Part shown: positions 30,478 to 41,953 of the stretch, piece after piece
Layout of the letters: the number at the start of each line of letters is the position of its first letter
Position numbering within the stretch: position 1 is the stretch's first letter
NCBI GenBank assembly: GCA_003194525.1
Contig: NBIV01000106.1
Location: 183,173 to 247,172, forward strand
Direction: 5' to 3'
Source of the DNA: Gracilariopsis chorda
Taxonomy: Eukaryota; Rhodophyta; Florideophyceae; Gracilariales; Gracilariaceae
Length of the DNA stretch: 64,000 nucleotides
Made by a program: the position numbers and the translations under genes
Notes under the pieces: model-generated
The model's database searches: none
Told to the model about the DNA's origin: nothing
Seen by the model: only the letters and a program-made list of their open reading frames with translations

Positions 30478-30820
30478 GTTGGACTGTGTGGTGGCTTGAC
30501 GACCAAGTAAGGCGGGGCCGACTTGGCGACGATGATACGCTGCGTCGGGAAGGGTGCAGTGCTTCCACGGCGAAGACGACGATGCGGCGCTGGCACTGTG
30601 GCACTTTGTTTTGCAAACAAAATCTCAAGTGCATTGGCGAATACTTGCTGAGTCGGGCCGATGATTGGGCAACGGTGAATCTGGGTCAGGAGACGTGACC
30701 AATCGCATGGTACACAGTAAGCCGTTGGGCACCCTTCACTGCAGTGTCGCCCCGTCAAGCCAAACAAACAACTGAGCCCGCTATTCTAAACAGAAAGAGA
30801 AAATGCAAGCCTCGTTCTAA
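30478..30820. other. Boundary between gene island B and the transposon-rich half
   Basis: 343 bp upstream of the membrane protein gene, presumably its promoter, ending in the TAA target site of the Harbinger element (30818-30820). Base composition turns AT-rich from here on. Confidence 0.5.
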
Positions 30821-31235
30821 GAGCAAACGCACCGGGCGAATCAAAAAATTAAAATTAAGGCGTTGGTGCCCCAGCCGCCGCACCGCCAACAAAATTGGGA
30901 TTGCAATAAAATCAAAAAACTATTTGAACCAAAAATCTCAACCAAACTGAGCAGAATGGTTCCCAATATTGGTTTGAGTTTCATCGGATCAATGGACGGC
31001 AGCCTTGCATACGCAAGCCGCTAGACTCACACGAAATCGCAACCACATCCCAAACGAAGCAAATCATAGACAACTCTGTCTGCCAATGTCTGCTGCCGTC
31101 ACTTTTTCCCGCCAATTAACAGCATGACGAAAAAGTCAACTACTTGGCGCCAAAAAAACCTATCTTTATAACGACAAGGACAATTTTCCTCTTCTATCCA
31201 AATTTCTTCACGTCTGATACTTTCCCTACTCAAAC

Positions 31236-32338
31236 ATGGGATCAGGTAAACAATGGACGGCAAAAGAGTCACTGCTTGCATCAAAAGCATTTGTGTCGGC
31301 TTCCCAAAACCCAATTGCAGGTAATGGTCAAAAGGCTTCTATCTTTCAAGCAACGATTGAAAAAAGTACAACACTCTTCTGAAGGAACAAATTTGCAAAG
31401 ATGACACATTTCATCGCAATACTTTCTCAAGAACTGGACTTGCAGTTTTTGCGCATTACAAAAACGTCAAGCGTGACGTGCTGAAGTTTGAAGGATGTTA
31501 CCAGAAAGTTTTATCTGCGAAAATTACTGGAAATCCATCGCATTCTGATATCATTAGAGCAGTCACCGGTCTTTATAATGAAATGATTGCTATCGCCGAC
31601 GTGTATCGTGCCTTCGACCGAAGTGCAGGGGTCCCAATCGGACCAAAATTTAAGTATGTCAAGGTGTGGGAGTGGATGACAGAAGGACAATTGCTTTTAG
31701 ATGTACGGCAAAGTACACAGAACCTCGCTAGTTTTAAGGAGGATGTTAATGTTCCGTTGTGTGCAGAAATGGAAGGTTTCGCAAAACCAGTTGAAAATTT
31801 AGAACAACTGGATGACGTTGGCAAGGGTAAAAACATTGACAGTGCTGGTGTGAAAACGGAAGGTGAAACCAATTCGACCAACTGTGTGGCGAAAAAGAAT
31901 GACTCCCGCCCGATGGGTACCAAGAAAGCCAAGCTGGAGGCACGCTTAATTGCATCGCTGGATGAAGGAGCACGTGGTATAAAGCGCCTTAGTGAGGACT
32001 CGTTCGAGAGCAACAGTATTAAGAAAAAACAATTGGAACGTATAATGGTAACCAACCACCGTAAGCAGCAGTATCTTTTAATGAAGGACGCACGAGAGGA
32101 AGAACGCCATCAGCTGTCGCTTTTAAGCACAAACATATCGGAAGATTTGAAAGAGAAAATACTCGCTAGGGTAGAGAAAAGTCTGATGAAGAGGTTGGAT
32201 ACTCCAAAAGGTAGTAACGATTGGAACAACCCGAACACTCTCGCGAGTAATAATGACAGTGCTATTTCCAATGACCCGATCAGAACTCCTCGCGATTCTA
32301 CATCCAGCAAAGTAGGAATCGAGGTACTCATTGATTGA
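31236..32338 (+). pseudogene. Harbinger SANT/Myb-like DNA-binding protein, frameshifted
   Basis: The reading starts at ATG 31236 (MGSGKQWTAKESLLASKAFV), a SANT/Myb-like helix of the sort used in Harbinger partner proteins. After about 45 codons the frame ends. The continuation (residues reading LLKEQICKDD, then AHYKNVKRDVLKFEGCYQKV) lies in the next frame and runs open to 32338. The break is at an A-run of six (31360-31365); one more A would restore the frame. The C-terminal half has PMGTKKAKLEARL and QLERIMVTNHRKQQYLL, the NAM-associated C-terminal region typical of the family. The protein normally binds the TIRs and recruits the transposase to the nucleus. It converges with the transposase gene, 2 bp between the stops. 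Confidence 0.8.
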
Positions 32339-32340
32339 TA

Positions 32341-33729
32341 TTAATATGCTTGAGTGATATGTTTCATTAAATTCTTCTTCAGTCTTCGGTGATCTGATGA
32401 GCTCTTGTTTAGTTCAATCGTGTCTCCTAGTCGTTCGCTAAAGGCCCTGGCCGCCACTCCAGTTTCCAGGCGTGCCATTGTTATGCTTTCCATTTGAATT
32501 GTTTCTTCCTCGCTCAGTCGAACAACACCGGCTCCATCACCACTGTAGGAATCTTTCTCCTCCTCGACAATTATATTATGTATGATGCAGCAAGCCTTCA
32601 ACACGTTTATAAGATCCGCCCTCTTGTGCAGTCACCCTGGGTACTTCAATATATTAAATCGAGCGAAGAGTACCCCAAAAACGCGTTCCACAGATCTGCG
32701 AACCCCCTCCTGTCGCCTTGCGAACCTTTTTTCTTCTTTAGTTTGTGCGTCAATGACTGTCTGCAGTAGCACCCTGTATTCTGGATAGATACCATCTGTT
32801 AGTAGATAAAACCAGTCGAAGTATTCGTCTGCAACTTTGTACCACGGTGTGTCATCTGGCCATGTGCCACCGAGGAAACGCGCAAAAAATGGACTCACAT
32901 CCATAATGTTTAGGTCGTTTAGCATCCCAGGAAAACCAAAGGCAACATGCCACAATCGTAGATCGAGATCACAAATAACTTCCATGCGCATAGATGGAGT
33001 CTTCTCTTTACCAACATAAGTTCCTTGCCATGCCACAGGGCAATTTTTCCAATCCCAGCCTGAACAATCTAAGCACCCAACACATCCAGGAAAGCCCACC
33101 GTGGCGAATCGTTTTTCGATCTTCTCTATTTGTTCCTTAGTAGGTGAAGATAGATACTGTCCTTCGTATAGCAGCACGATTGTGCGGCAGAACTCCTTCA
33201 ATGACTGGCGCGCTACAGTCTCCGACAAGGAAAATAGTTCATCACAAGTGTCAGAAGGAATGCCGTACGCTAGTTGTCTGAATGCGGCACATACTTTTTG
33301 TATCGAAGAAGCCCCAATCTTTCCTGTAGCATCCGGTCGTTGACTCTGCTGGAAACAATCATTACTGGCGCACACGGCCACAAGAAGTTTGTTAAATATA
33401 TCGCGAGAACACTGAAACCTCCGTCTGAATAACTGCGAACTATACAACGGACCACGCGCACACGATCCATCTGGTCTTTCTTTTCCTTCCGGCCAAAAAT
33501 ACTGCAGCATCAATCGGTGATGTGCTCCTGCAAAATTTCGAGCTATGTTTGGGCGTTTGGTACCATCCTCCGCAAAGTGTGTCTTCCCCTCAAACAAAGC
33601 TAGCATGACCATTTGGGTCCAAAAAACAGCCACAAATGCACGATCAATGTCTTCTTGATCTTCCTAAACGTTGACTTCGTCGGCGTCGGACACGGCATCG
33701 GGAGTGCCAGTCTCATTTTCGAACTGCAT
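32341..33729 (-). pseudogene. PIF/Harbinger transposase with two in-frame stop codons
   Basis: One frame runs from ATG 33729 (MQFENETGTPDAV) to a stop at 32341, about 462 codons. It is interrupted only by TAG at 33664-33666 and TGA at 32632-32634; no frameshift is needed. The DDE nuclease is readable: first Asp in GCLDCSGWDW, second Asp in FPGMLNDLNIMD, Glu in RRSVERVFGVL, plus DGIYPEYR. After the TGA the frame continues with LHKRADLINVLKACCIIHNI, the normal family C-terminus, so the stop is internal. The TGA could derive from CGA by one transition. The enzyme would cut and rejoin the element ends at TWA sites. Confidence 0.88.
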
Positions 33730-33843
33730 CACACAAACTTTTGGCCTTTGTGATACAATCTGTTATGCAACGGCGACCTGAACGACGCCGAGAGGTGTGC
33801 TGTAGTGGCAGTGCTTTGGGCTTAGCACCATTTGTATTGGCGC

Positions 33844-34041
33844 TTAAAGAGGTTGTGGTAGGTACGGGACAATCGCGGAGTGTCTGAAGGCATCTACGAC
33901 CTTTTGGACGGAGACGAGATCTTTACGCGCTACGCGGTACCCGCCGGCGGCGTAGCTGCCGGTGCGGGTGAAGGCAAGCAGTAAATCAACCATCTCAGAA
34001 CGTAGTTTGGTGAATTGAGATGACCGTTCAAAACTTGCCAC
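33844..34041 (-). other. Short open frame at the transposon's right end
   Basis: About 65 codons without ATG, reading FERSSQFTKLRSEMVDLLLA and later RVARKDLVSVQKVVDAF. The frame stays open right into the terminal inverted repeat. It may be a lost 5' exon of the transposase gene or a captured host fragment; I cannot decide. Confidence 0.35.
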
Positions 34042-34103
34042 GTTGAGTCTTTGGTTAATTGGTTTGTCCTTTTGGTGCGTTTGCTCTAACCAAATTAATT
34101 AAC

Positions 34104-34806
34104 GGTTAGCAGTCAGTAGGGCTTAAGTTGAGACGAATTTTTTGCCAAAAAGCTGGCTGAAGATGAGAAAAACCTGTTTTTCTTTTTTGTAATTAGCCAG
34201 ATTTTGGTTTTGTAAAAATTTGACTTGTAGTACAGATCCAAATTAAGGCAGAAAACAGAGTATGTCTATCAACATGTCAATTGCAGCAGCTTTGGGTTTT
34301 CGGAGTGCCAAAATCGGCAAAAATGTACCCTTAGTAGCTTCAATAAAGTGGCTGCAAACTTGGAATGTGAAGTACTCAAGCGCAAAAGCTTTTGCGTCTT
34401 CCGTTTAGAAGAAAGAATAGTAGATAGGCGGTACAAAGAAGCGTTTTAGTTTTGGTTAACGTTTATTGTGTAGCTATTGGCTTCCTTTTTTCCAATTTGT
34501 GCAACAAACGCGTTTGCATTGAGTTAAAGAAAGCAAGAACGTCCGTTATCTTAACACTGCCGCAACTACTAAGTTAATTTTGCCATAGTTGGCACTATGG
34601 CGGTTTATACTAACAAGATTCAGTGCCACTATGCCAAAACAGAACACCAGTTTCAAGAGACGATAACAAGTCCAAGCTTTGGCTTCGTCTCACATTAAGC
34701 CCTTCTTAATCTAAAACTGATGCAGAAAATATCAAAAAATGTGCAAACGTTTAAATTTTCTAATGTCTTGAATGTGTTCCAAGTTACTGCATTCTGACCG
34801 CTAACG
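34104..34806. mobile_element. ~700-bp TIR element, copy B
   Basis: Same orientation as copy A and nearly the same interior. The left end is GGTTAGCAGTCAGTAGGG-CTTAAGTTG. The right end is worn (TTCTGACCGCTAAC). A ~70-bp internal block (34680-34750) differs from copy A and contains an extra ATTAAGCCCTTCTT, a copy of the TIR core. It begins 14 bp after the Harbinger target duplication. Confidence 0.75.
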
Positions 34807-35028
34807 CTTAAAACTTAGGCAACCCTCAGATCGGCTTTATTTGACAACTAGCTTAATTTGACAAACCAAAAATGCACGTTTTGGCACTTTTGGTAGAAAG
34901 CTGCTCACAGTAGTAGGTAATGCTGGCAGTAGACTTCTTTTAATTAAGTTACACGACACATTGAACAATCCACCGAGAATATTTAGCTCTTGTGCCTCTT
35001 ATGGTTGACTGTGAAAATTCTTTTCTCT

Positions 35029-35404
35029 CTAGTGTCTATCCGCCCGGATGTAATGTTCCCAAATGATTATTTATTGAAGGTTTTGAACCTTTCATACACG
35101 CGTCAGGAACGGTGTTTTTGAATCAAAAGTACGTTTTTGATATCAAAAAAGCCGGTTTTCTGAAGCTCTGTAGTAAATTAGTCATATTTTACAAGCACAT
35201 CTCTATCAAACCATCTGGTTGTCTTATGTTTCTGCTTCTCACCTAGCATAAACAACAGAAGCTTAGAATTTTTGCTATACAAAAACATGTTGCATAACTT
35301 ATACAGACTACAAAAGCCAAAAAATTCCGATCAAAATAACTAAAATTAAACGTAAAGTTGATTGTTTTGACCTCATATGAGGTCAGCGGTCCGATAGACA
35401 CTAG
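35029..35404 (-). mobile_element. MITE-like element, copy 2
   Basis: Inverted relative to the copy at 2328-2702, 376 bp, with few differences. The ends read CTAGTGTCTATC in inverted orientation and are flanked by CTCT on both sides, a possible 4-bp target duplication. The GACCTCATATGAGGTC palindrome is kept at 35369-35384. Confidence 0.78.
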
Positions 35405-36879
35405 CTCTGGTATCCAAAAAATCAAATAGGGTCGATATACGTAGATGGACATTACAGGATTTTGAAACGATTTGAACGCTTCAAAAATGATACCAAGTAA
35501 ACTACATCCGTGATTTTGTTTCATCCAGCTTAAATAAAGTAAATATTTCTTGCAAACTAAAGCACTTGGTCAAATATGCTTCCGAGAGCAATTTTACTCA
35601 AAGGTACCTGTTTGAAAGAGATATGAATTAATCATGAAAATTATTGTACGGACATAGTACACCGCAGTCCATGACAGTAGTCAACAGACTTCGAAGGAAA
35701 CCCATAATCGTCTCAACGTTCCAATTTATGTTTTGCTATTTCCGTATTTTTGCCCCTGAGCGGACTTTCGCTCACAGATCAACGCAAGTCAGGAAAGAAG
35801 AAGAGCGCTCGCTGCCAGGTGCAAAATAAGACTGCACAGTGAACTTATCTCGTAGAAATTCTGGATCGCACTCGATAACGGCCGCATTGCGTCCCGTGAC
35901 TAGTGCCATCTAGATATTTGACGAGCTGCGCTCTCACCTGCGCGTACTTTGCTCGGCACCGATTGACACCCGAAATCTCGCGCTATGGCTCCCTCAACTA
36001 TGTAGCTTTTACCTTACACTTTTTCACCGACAATATTTCCAAGAGCACAATGCACAGATAAACGCGGAACATGGTCCATCGAATGCTTCGTACTGCCGGA
36101 GATCTTTTGAGTGCTTATAAAGCGATCATACCACGGCGCATAGATCATACGAAGCACAAAATGAGGCAAGTCTTCTTTCATGTAAGTAAATCGCTTCCAA
36201 ATCACCGATTCAAATCATTTTCCTGTGTTTCTCTTCTTCTTTTCGACAGAGCACTAAAAACAAATTTTCCCTTTCTCTCTCAGTATAAGGGATAAAAAGG
36301 GAAAAATGCGCACACATTTTCGCCGACAATACAGATCTTACGCAACCAGTACTTCTGCAATGGCTTCGTGAGAAATACAAACATTACAGCAGCTTTTGTA
36401 AGTATTTGAACTTGGCTCACGGAGTTGCTGAATCGCAATTACGCATCAACTTATTCGTCGCCAGAGGAGTATTACCTTCGAAGGCTTGCACACCTCTCTG
36501 TCCGTCCTTGCTCCATCAACTCGTTTATGCCACGTTGATCCACTCTGAAGGCGAACACAAAAGGATGGTCACTCCGGTGTGAGGCTTGGAGCGTGGTGGT
36601 GTATTGGCGATACGATATACGCACGTTATCTTCACTAACATGGCGTGATTCTGCAATTTGGTTAAGTTGTCTTGCAGAAATTCTGCAATTGGATTCCGTG
36701 TGTGCCTTGTCACAGTGTCTGTTTGCTCACGTCATGCAAAATTTCTTCTGCGTAATTACCCAACATTGTTGCTACAAAACTGCAATTATTACTACGTCTA
36801 AATTGTAATGCATGGTATCTCAACATTTTAACACTCCCATCTCAATCATTTATATGCGTATGAGAGTGTTTCGACAGAT
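35405..36879. other. AT-rich spacer without a gene
   Basis: No frame above ~75 codons and no motif. A short inverted repeat of TTCGTATGATC type may occur around 36085-36160 but I would not annotate it. Nothing else seen. Confidence 0.45.
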
Positions 36880-37340
36880 TAGATGCGTTGCGCAAAAAAA
36901 ACCAATTTGCGTGCCCCGTACGAGCATGCAAAACGGCATTTTCTCGCCAGGAATTCCTATCATTTAAAACATTCAGCAGCAGCAGCAAACCCTGATACTA
37001 AGTGCTTTTTTCTTTCAAAACGACTGCAAATGAAATCCAGATACAGAAAACATATTGTCGCGCTTTGCCCTCACTACCTGCCATTGCAGTCAATTTTAGC
37101 ACTTTTGTTCTGTGATTCACTATATAATGATACACCACCACAAACAATATAGAGTTCCACAAATCTCTACCGCTTCATCTATTGAAGACTTGGGAGGGGG
37201 GTTCCGGGTCTCTAAAGGCTCTATTGCAAAATATGTTGAACATCGTGCTCAGAAAGCGGCCAAAAGCTATTCAATAAACAGAACTACTCAAACAAAACAG
37301 CTTACAGCGTCGCTGTGGCCGAATGCCGGAACTGCTTTTC
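36880..37340 (+). repeat. Hairpin-bearing repeat family, unit 1
   Basis: Begins with GATGCGTTGCGCAAAA, continues with GTGCCCCGTACGAGCATGCAAAA and a CAGCAGCAGCAGCAAA block, and ends near GCTGTGGCCGAATGCCGG. The order of blocks matches the other three units. It is the most diverged unit. Confidence 0.55.
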
Positions 37341-37394
37341 TCAAAACTTCTTCATACTATTCTTTCTCCCTCTGTGAGCACTAGCATACGGACA

Positions 37395-37875
37395 AGAAGG
37401 TTGTTGACTGATTGATGGTTTTTGCCACAAAAATACTTCGCATTCCCCCGTAAGCGCATAAAAAAACGCTCACTTTGCGCAATGCCTCCCTGCCACCTAA
37501 GAAGAACAGCAGCAGTGGCAGGGGCAAAGCGTACAGTGCATCAGCTGCTGCTGCATGTTTATTTTCTGCTTGTTTTTCAGTGACTGGCACTCCAAGAATT
37601 ACTGCAATGCCATTCACTCTGCAGCATGCACGATTTGCCGTGGGGATTAAGTGATCATCCGCCCTTTAGTGTAGCTGCATTTTGCACCGTATATGCTAGT
37701 AAACTTCCTTTTACAGCTTCTGACGTCTCAACGTCTTTCTCGGTGCTGCGGCCGTCATTGATTTGCAGGCCATCTGCGAGCGTTAGCGAGCAAACATGCC
37801 CTGCAGATCCCCCACATTCACCCCTCTATAGCGGCGCGCAGCGCCGCCCGTGGCCGAATGCCGCTTCTACTGGTG
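37395..37875 (+). repeat. Hairpin-bearing repeat family, unit 2
   Basis: About 480 bp. The stem halves are imperfect here (CTTCGCATTCCCCCGTAAGC and TTTGCGCAATGCCTCCC). Then follow a GCAGCAGTGGCAGGGGCAAAG block and ACTCCAAGAATTACTGCAATG. It ends in CCGTGGCCGAATGCCGCTTC. The minus strand of this unit and of unit 4 both read a similar ~80-residue frame (AVILGVPVTEKQAENKHAAA against AVILEMSATQQQAGNEHAVA), which may be ancient coding sequence or coincidence of repeat identity. Confidence 0.65.
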
Positions 37876-37894
37876 TTTTGATGAAGAATGAAGG

Positions 37895-38115
37895 GAATTT
37901 TGTTGATTGACGGGAGGCGTTGCGCCAAAACATCTTCTTACACCCCTCTTCAGTGCATGTAGTTTGCTTTTTGGCGCAATCACTCCCCGCTAGTTAAAAC
38001 CTTTAGCAGCAGCAGCAGCAAAGCTCAAAGCCTATTGGCTCTTTTACTACTGCTGCATTTTGACTGTGTCTGGTGCTGAGGAGGTGGCACTACATTAAAT
38101 GAGTGCAGTGCCAGC
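37895..38115 (+). repeat. Hairpin-bearing repeat family, unit 3 (partial)
   Basis: GTTGATTGACGGGAGGCGTTGCGCC pairs with TTTTGGCGCAATCACTCCCC about 60 bp later. The CAGCAGCAGCAGCAAAG block and GAGTGCAGTGCCAGCCAATC follow. The last part of the unit is not recognisable, so it is truncated or diverged after ~38115. Confidence 0.6.
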
Positions 38116-38329
38116 CAATCAGCAGTAGGTGCCTTGTGCGATACATTGCTGGCTTTTGGCATTGCGCTGGTGCAGGACAATTCAGAAAGCATATATACTG
38201 CATTGACGCAGTACATAATGCATCTCCCTGGATGACCCTAATCACTATTTCACATCGTATTCAGGCTTGGTCAATAGCGCAGTCTTGTAACCTTTTGTTA
38301 CTTTGGGCACTGTTGCTGGCCTGTGAACT

Positions 38330-39400
38330 AGGCAAGGCCGAGCTCGTGTGCAGGTCGGCACAAGAGTAGCTCACTGAATATATCGGATTTGGGAACGCTC
38401 AGGTGCTCTTCTGTGATATATAAGGGTCGTTTGACGGCGATCCAGGAAGTCTGAGAGTTTCCGAGATCTAATAACAGCTTGCTCTGCAGAGTCTGGGGTG
38501 GCCACCGTGTCGTACCTCTTGGGTCCGGAAAGCACACTTTGTTTTGTGAGTAAGGGCAGACGAATCCCTTTATCCGGACGCGGGTTGAACCTCAAACTTG
38601 TGGAGCAATATCCCTAGCCACGAAATTCTCCCAAGGTGTTTGCAGCCTTGCTCTCTTTTGAGGTAGGCGCAGCGACAGGGCCCTCCGCACCACACGGTGT
38701 TCGGGTGTAAAACCGAGGTGGCTTCTGGCTATTCCGACGGAGGTGATACCGAGAATCGGGTTAGCAGCCGGTTAACGTAGTGCACAGGTCCGTGTGAGCG
38801 GTGTTCCGGTCCACGTAAAATCCAGAAATGGAAAAGGGAAAAAGGTGAGAAACCAAGAGGGAAGATACAACCCGGCGTGTCTTGCGGAAAGCCGAAAGAG
38901 GCCCGGCCGTGGGAGTGTTCCTTGTTCAGCCAGCACGGCAAAACTCAATACTGAGTCGAACGGCTACCTGTTACCACAATAGAAAGTAACCAAAACGGTA
39001 AAATCAGTGATCACTGAGCGAACCCATGGGGTAAGACAGATCAGCGGTCCTTGGTGATACTGTGCGGGTGAGTATAACGAGACAGAACGCAGTAGAACCC
39101 CAGCAGGAGTTGGTCACGTCGCGCAGGCGATAAACTCAGAGCCGAGTCACAGCTTGTCTTTACTTCACGGTGAAACGGTAAGGCCGCCCTCCTTTAAATA
39201 TTATTGGGTCACAATAAACTAAGAATACTACTACTGTACCGTGCCAAACTTGTGGTCCACACACTTGTGTCACTTGGCGGCACTGCCGGCCACGGCACAA
39301 CACGACAAGTGTGAATCATGCCAACCATGAATAGTATCTGTACGCTTGCCACGCGTCCATCTGTTCCAGATACCAGAGAAATCACCCACGAAGGCTCCAA
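38330..39400 (-). mobile_element. Possible LTR and gag-start remnant, minus strand
   Basis: Read on the minus strand, TGCCGCCAAGTG...GTGTGGACCAC near 39240-39290 resembles TGCCGCCCAAGGCGTGAGTG-GACCAC of the LTR at 52664, and the layout downstream is LTR-like. A frame starting at 38595 (MRFNPRPDKGIRLPLLTKQS, 74 codons) could be the start of gag. No pol follows. I read it as a diverged, truncated relative of the large LTR element. Confidence 0.35.
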
Positions 39401-39821
39401 AAATACCAATTAAAATTCATTTCGAATTTCACCCAGTATTTTCGAGGGTCCACTCATACCTGAGTTGGAACTATGCCACGTCGGTATTGAATCATTCATT
39501 ATCCACCTCGCCTAGAGGGTATGCGCGCATGCATTGCTCTACAACACGGTTTGATAACAGGCTGAGCATACTCTGCCCGTCAAAGTCCAACATAAGTGTG
39601 TCGAGAGTGCCTATGCTGCGCACGACTGCATCGTGTATATATAAGTACTGCAGGGTTTCTTTATTTGCTCATCTAACTAGACTTGGTAGGTGCAAAGCAA
39701 CAAAATGCAACAACGTTTTTCACTTTCACCCCTTTTCTATTTTGGAAAAATTTTCCAGAACTCTGGCAAAAGTTTTAGGGGTTTAGAAAAATAAAATTGT
39801 TGTTTCTTTATTTTTAGTAAT

Positions 39822-40178
39822 ATGACGAGAGTAGGTGTACGTCCAAACGCTGGTGGGGCCCAACCGAACTCTGGAGGTGCGAGAGCGAGTTCTGGAGGTG
39901 CCATGGGAAGTTCTGGAGGTGCACCAGCCATTTCCGGAGATGGGAAACCAAATTCTGAGGGGGCAAGACACAATTCTGGAGGGTCCAGATCCCGCTCTGA
40001 AGCGTCCAGGGTGAACGCAGGCGGTGCAAGGCAAACATTGGAGGTTGTCGGGTCAACAGCAGTTGAGCATGGCCAGGGGCTGGACGACCTCTACGAGTAT
40101 TGGTTTCTCCCGCTCCAGATGAAGTGGAGGTTAATGGGAGCGGAGCGCACGTGCAAGGGCCAATTGTTTCAGCCGTGA
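39822..40178 (+). pseudogene. Helitron N-terminal region with Gly-Ala repeats
   Basis: An open frame of 118 codons whose first ~60 residues are an imperfect heptapeptide-like repeat (NSGGARAS, SGGAMGSS, SGGAPAIS, NSEGARHN, SGGSRSRS). The same repeat is visible in DNA as recurring TTCTGGAGGTGC-type units. The link to the Helitron is by position only; it might be an unrelated fragment. Confidence 0.5.
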
Positions 40179-41953
40179 AAGAAGACGAAACTACTCCTGC
40201 ACCTACGTCCGTCGCTGAAGCAAGTGGTTCCATTCCGACAGCGCTACAAACTTCTTGCCCAATACCTGGATTTCTGGAGTTTGTCATAGACCTTCCGAGT
40301 CACCTTCGTCCTCCTCCGATGTCTCCTCCTCTCCATACTACCATACCTGGTCCCATGGAACTGGAAGAGGATGAGATCAGTCCTTCTCCCTTACATCCGC
40401 CACAGAAGCAGCTGCAGCAACCGCAGCAACCGCAGCAGCCACATCAGCAGCTTGACACGACAATCATGCATTTTTCTAGGTGTTCTGATCGACGACAGTA
40501 TCGCGTGTACTACGCATGGGATTCCGTGGCAGTTGAAGGTTGCCCTGATCCAGGAATCCATGTAACCGTTCCAGAGTTTGAGACGCTTTCCACTGCCGGT
40601 CAAAGATGATGCGGAAGATGCAGCAAGCATTCACACATGCTCTCCTCCTGCCCGTACCTGGACTGGACATTGATAATTCATAGCTGCAGGTATTGCGGTT
40701 GTGTTTTGCTTGGAAAAGTGGTAACCGGGGTGTGGTATAGAATGAGAAGAATCTCTGCACTAGGCGTCTCGTTCCGCAGAAGGCATGGCAATGAGTTGAT
40801 TCGCATTCTGTTCGGTCTGAAAGCGTTTCACTTTCAATTTCTCAACTTTAATACACCCTCTATGACGACACAAGCATTCATGGACAGTTTTTATGTGACG
40901 GGAGGTGGTCCTTTCTTTCTCAGACTTGAGAGCAACGCAGCTCTCGCTCCCCTCACGCAGAAGCAGAACAATACTCGCTACAACTTTCTGTGGGGTACGG
41001 TTCCACATTCGCAGGATTCATCTCACTATATGCGTGCGAGTCTGCGTGTGTTCATTCAAAATATCAAGGTACGAGACATCGTGCCCATGTTGTAGGATAT
41101 GATCCACCCCAAGCCAGACGTGGTGTGCGAGCGGTACCGATCCATGCTTAGCACGCAACAACAATAACAACAATAAAATGCAGAGACCGCTGTAGGCATG
41201 ATGCAAGCAGCGCGACAAGGATTAGTCGTACGTGGATACAAAGGAACCCGATGTGGAGCAGTCAGTGTTCCTCATGCAGGTGCTGGCCCTCTCCCTTAAG
41301 ATGTTCCTAGTTAAGGGCCACCCATGATGAGAACGCTCTTCTTGGATCCTACTGGTCTATACCGAGTGGAGTCTCAAGGACCGCGCTTGGTAGAAGGAAC
41401 AATAACAGAGAAGCATGCCGTAGTGACGGCTGCTGCTGCTGCTGCCGCTGCTGGAGATGGGTTGACTACGAATGCGACAAACAATATGCAAGTGCGGTAC
41501 CGACTTTTAAAACAGGCATCCAAACTTCCAGAGTATGGCATATTCCCTCTCCTTTGCCCGTACGTCGATCGGCGTACACCATTTGACATAGGACTACTCT
41601 ATTCGGATGCAAAAAATTCTACACAGCAACAGTGAGGACTCAGCGTCAGCCAGTGAAAGCTCCGAAAGCTCATTTGGGATGAGAACGCGATGCGAAGTCC
41701 GTACTCATAAAACATCCTTCTGAGCAGTGGACCACTGGTGCATATGTGGTGGCTTTGCACTCAAATAAACATTGGGGACATGAGACTGTGGTTTCTGGAT
41801 AGAGACCAACAGGCACGCATGGTACAAAAGCGGGAGATCCAGCAAGCACAACAGCCAACTGGCCAAGAGTGACCATCCCCGGTCGCGCAAATGGGAAGTA
41901 TCTTTCTATCCGATGACTCTTACAACTAAGCAGCGTACTGGAAGAACAAGCGC

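Larger units (their letters stand above)
30821..34086. mobile_element. PIF/Harbinger DNA transposon, inactivated
   Basis: A 3266-bp element bounded by 13-bp perfect terminal inverted repeats (GAGCAAACGCACC at 30821-30833, its complement at 34074-34086). A 3-bp TAA duplication flanks it (30818-30820 and 34087-34089). TIR, TAA target and two converging genes, one a DDE transposase and one a SANT-type DNA-binding partner, are the standard layout of PIF/Harbinger elements (family knowledge). Both genes are broken, so this copy should not move by itself. The exact flanks indicate that the insertion is otherwise intact and fairly young. Confidence 0.93.

Noticed and set aside
36880-38115. CRISPR-like array from recurring units
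   Set aside because: Units are ~450 bp, diverged and without short identical repeats or regular spacers; the context is eukaryotic.
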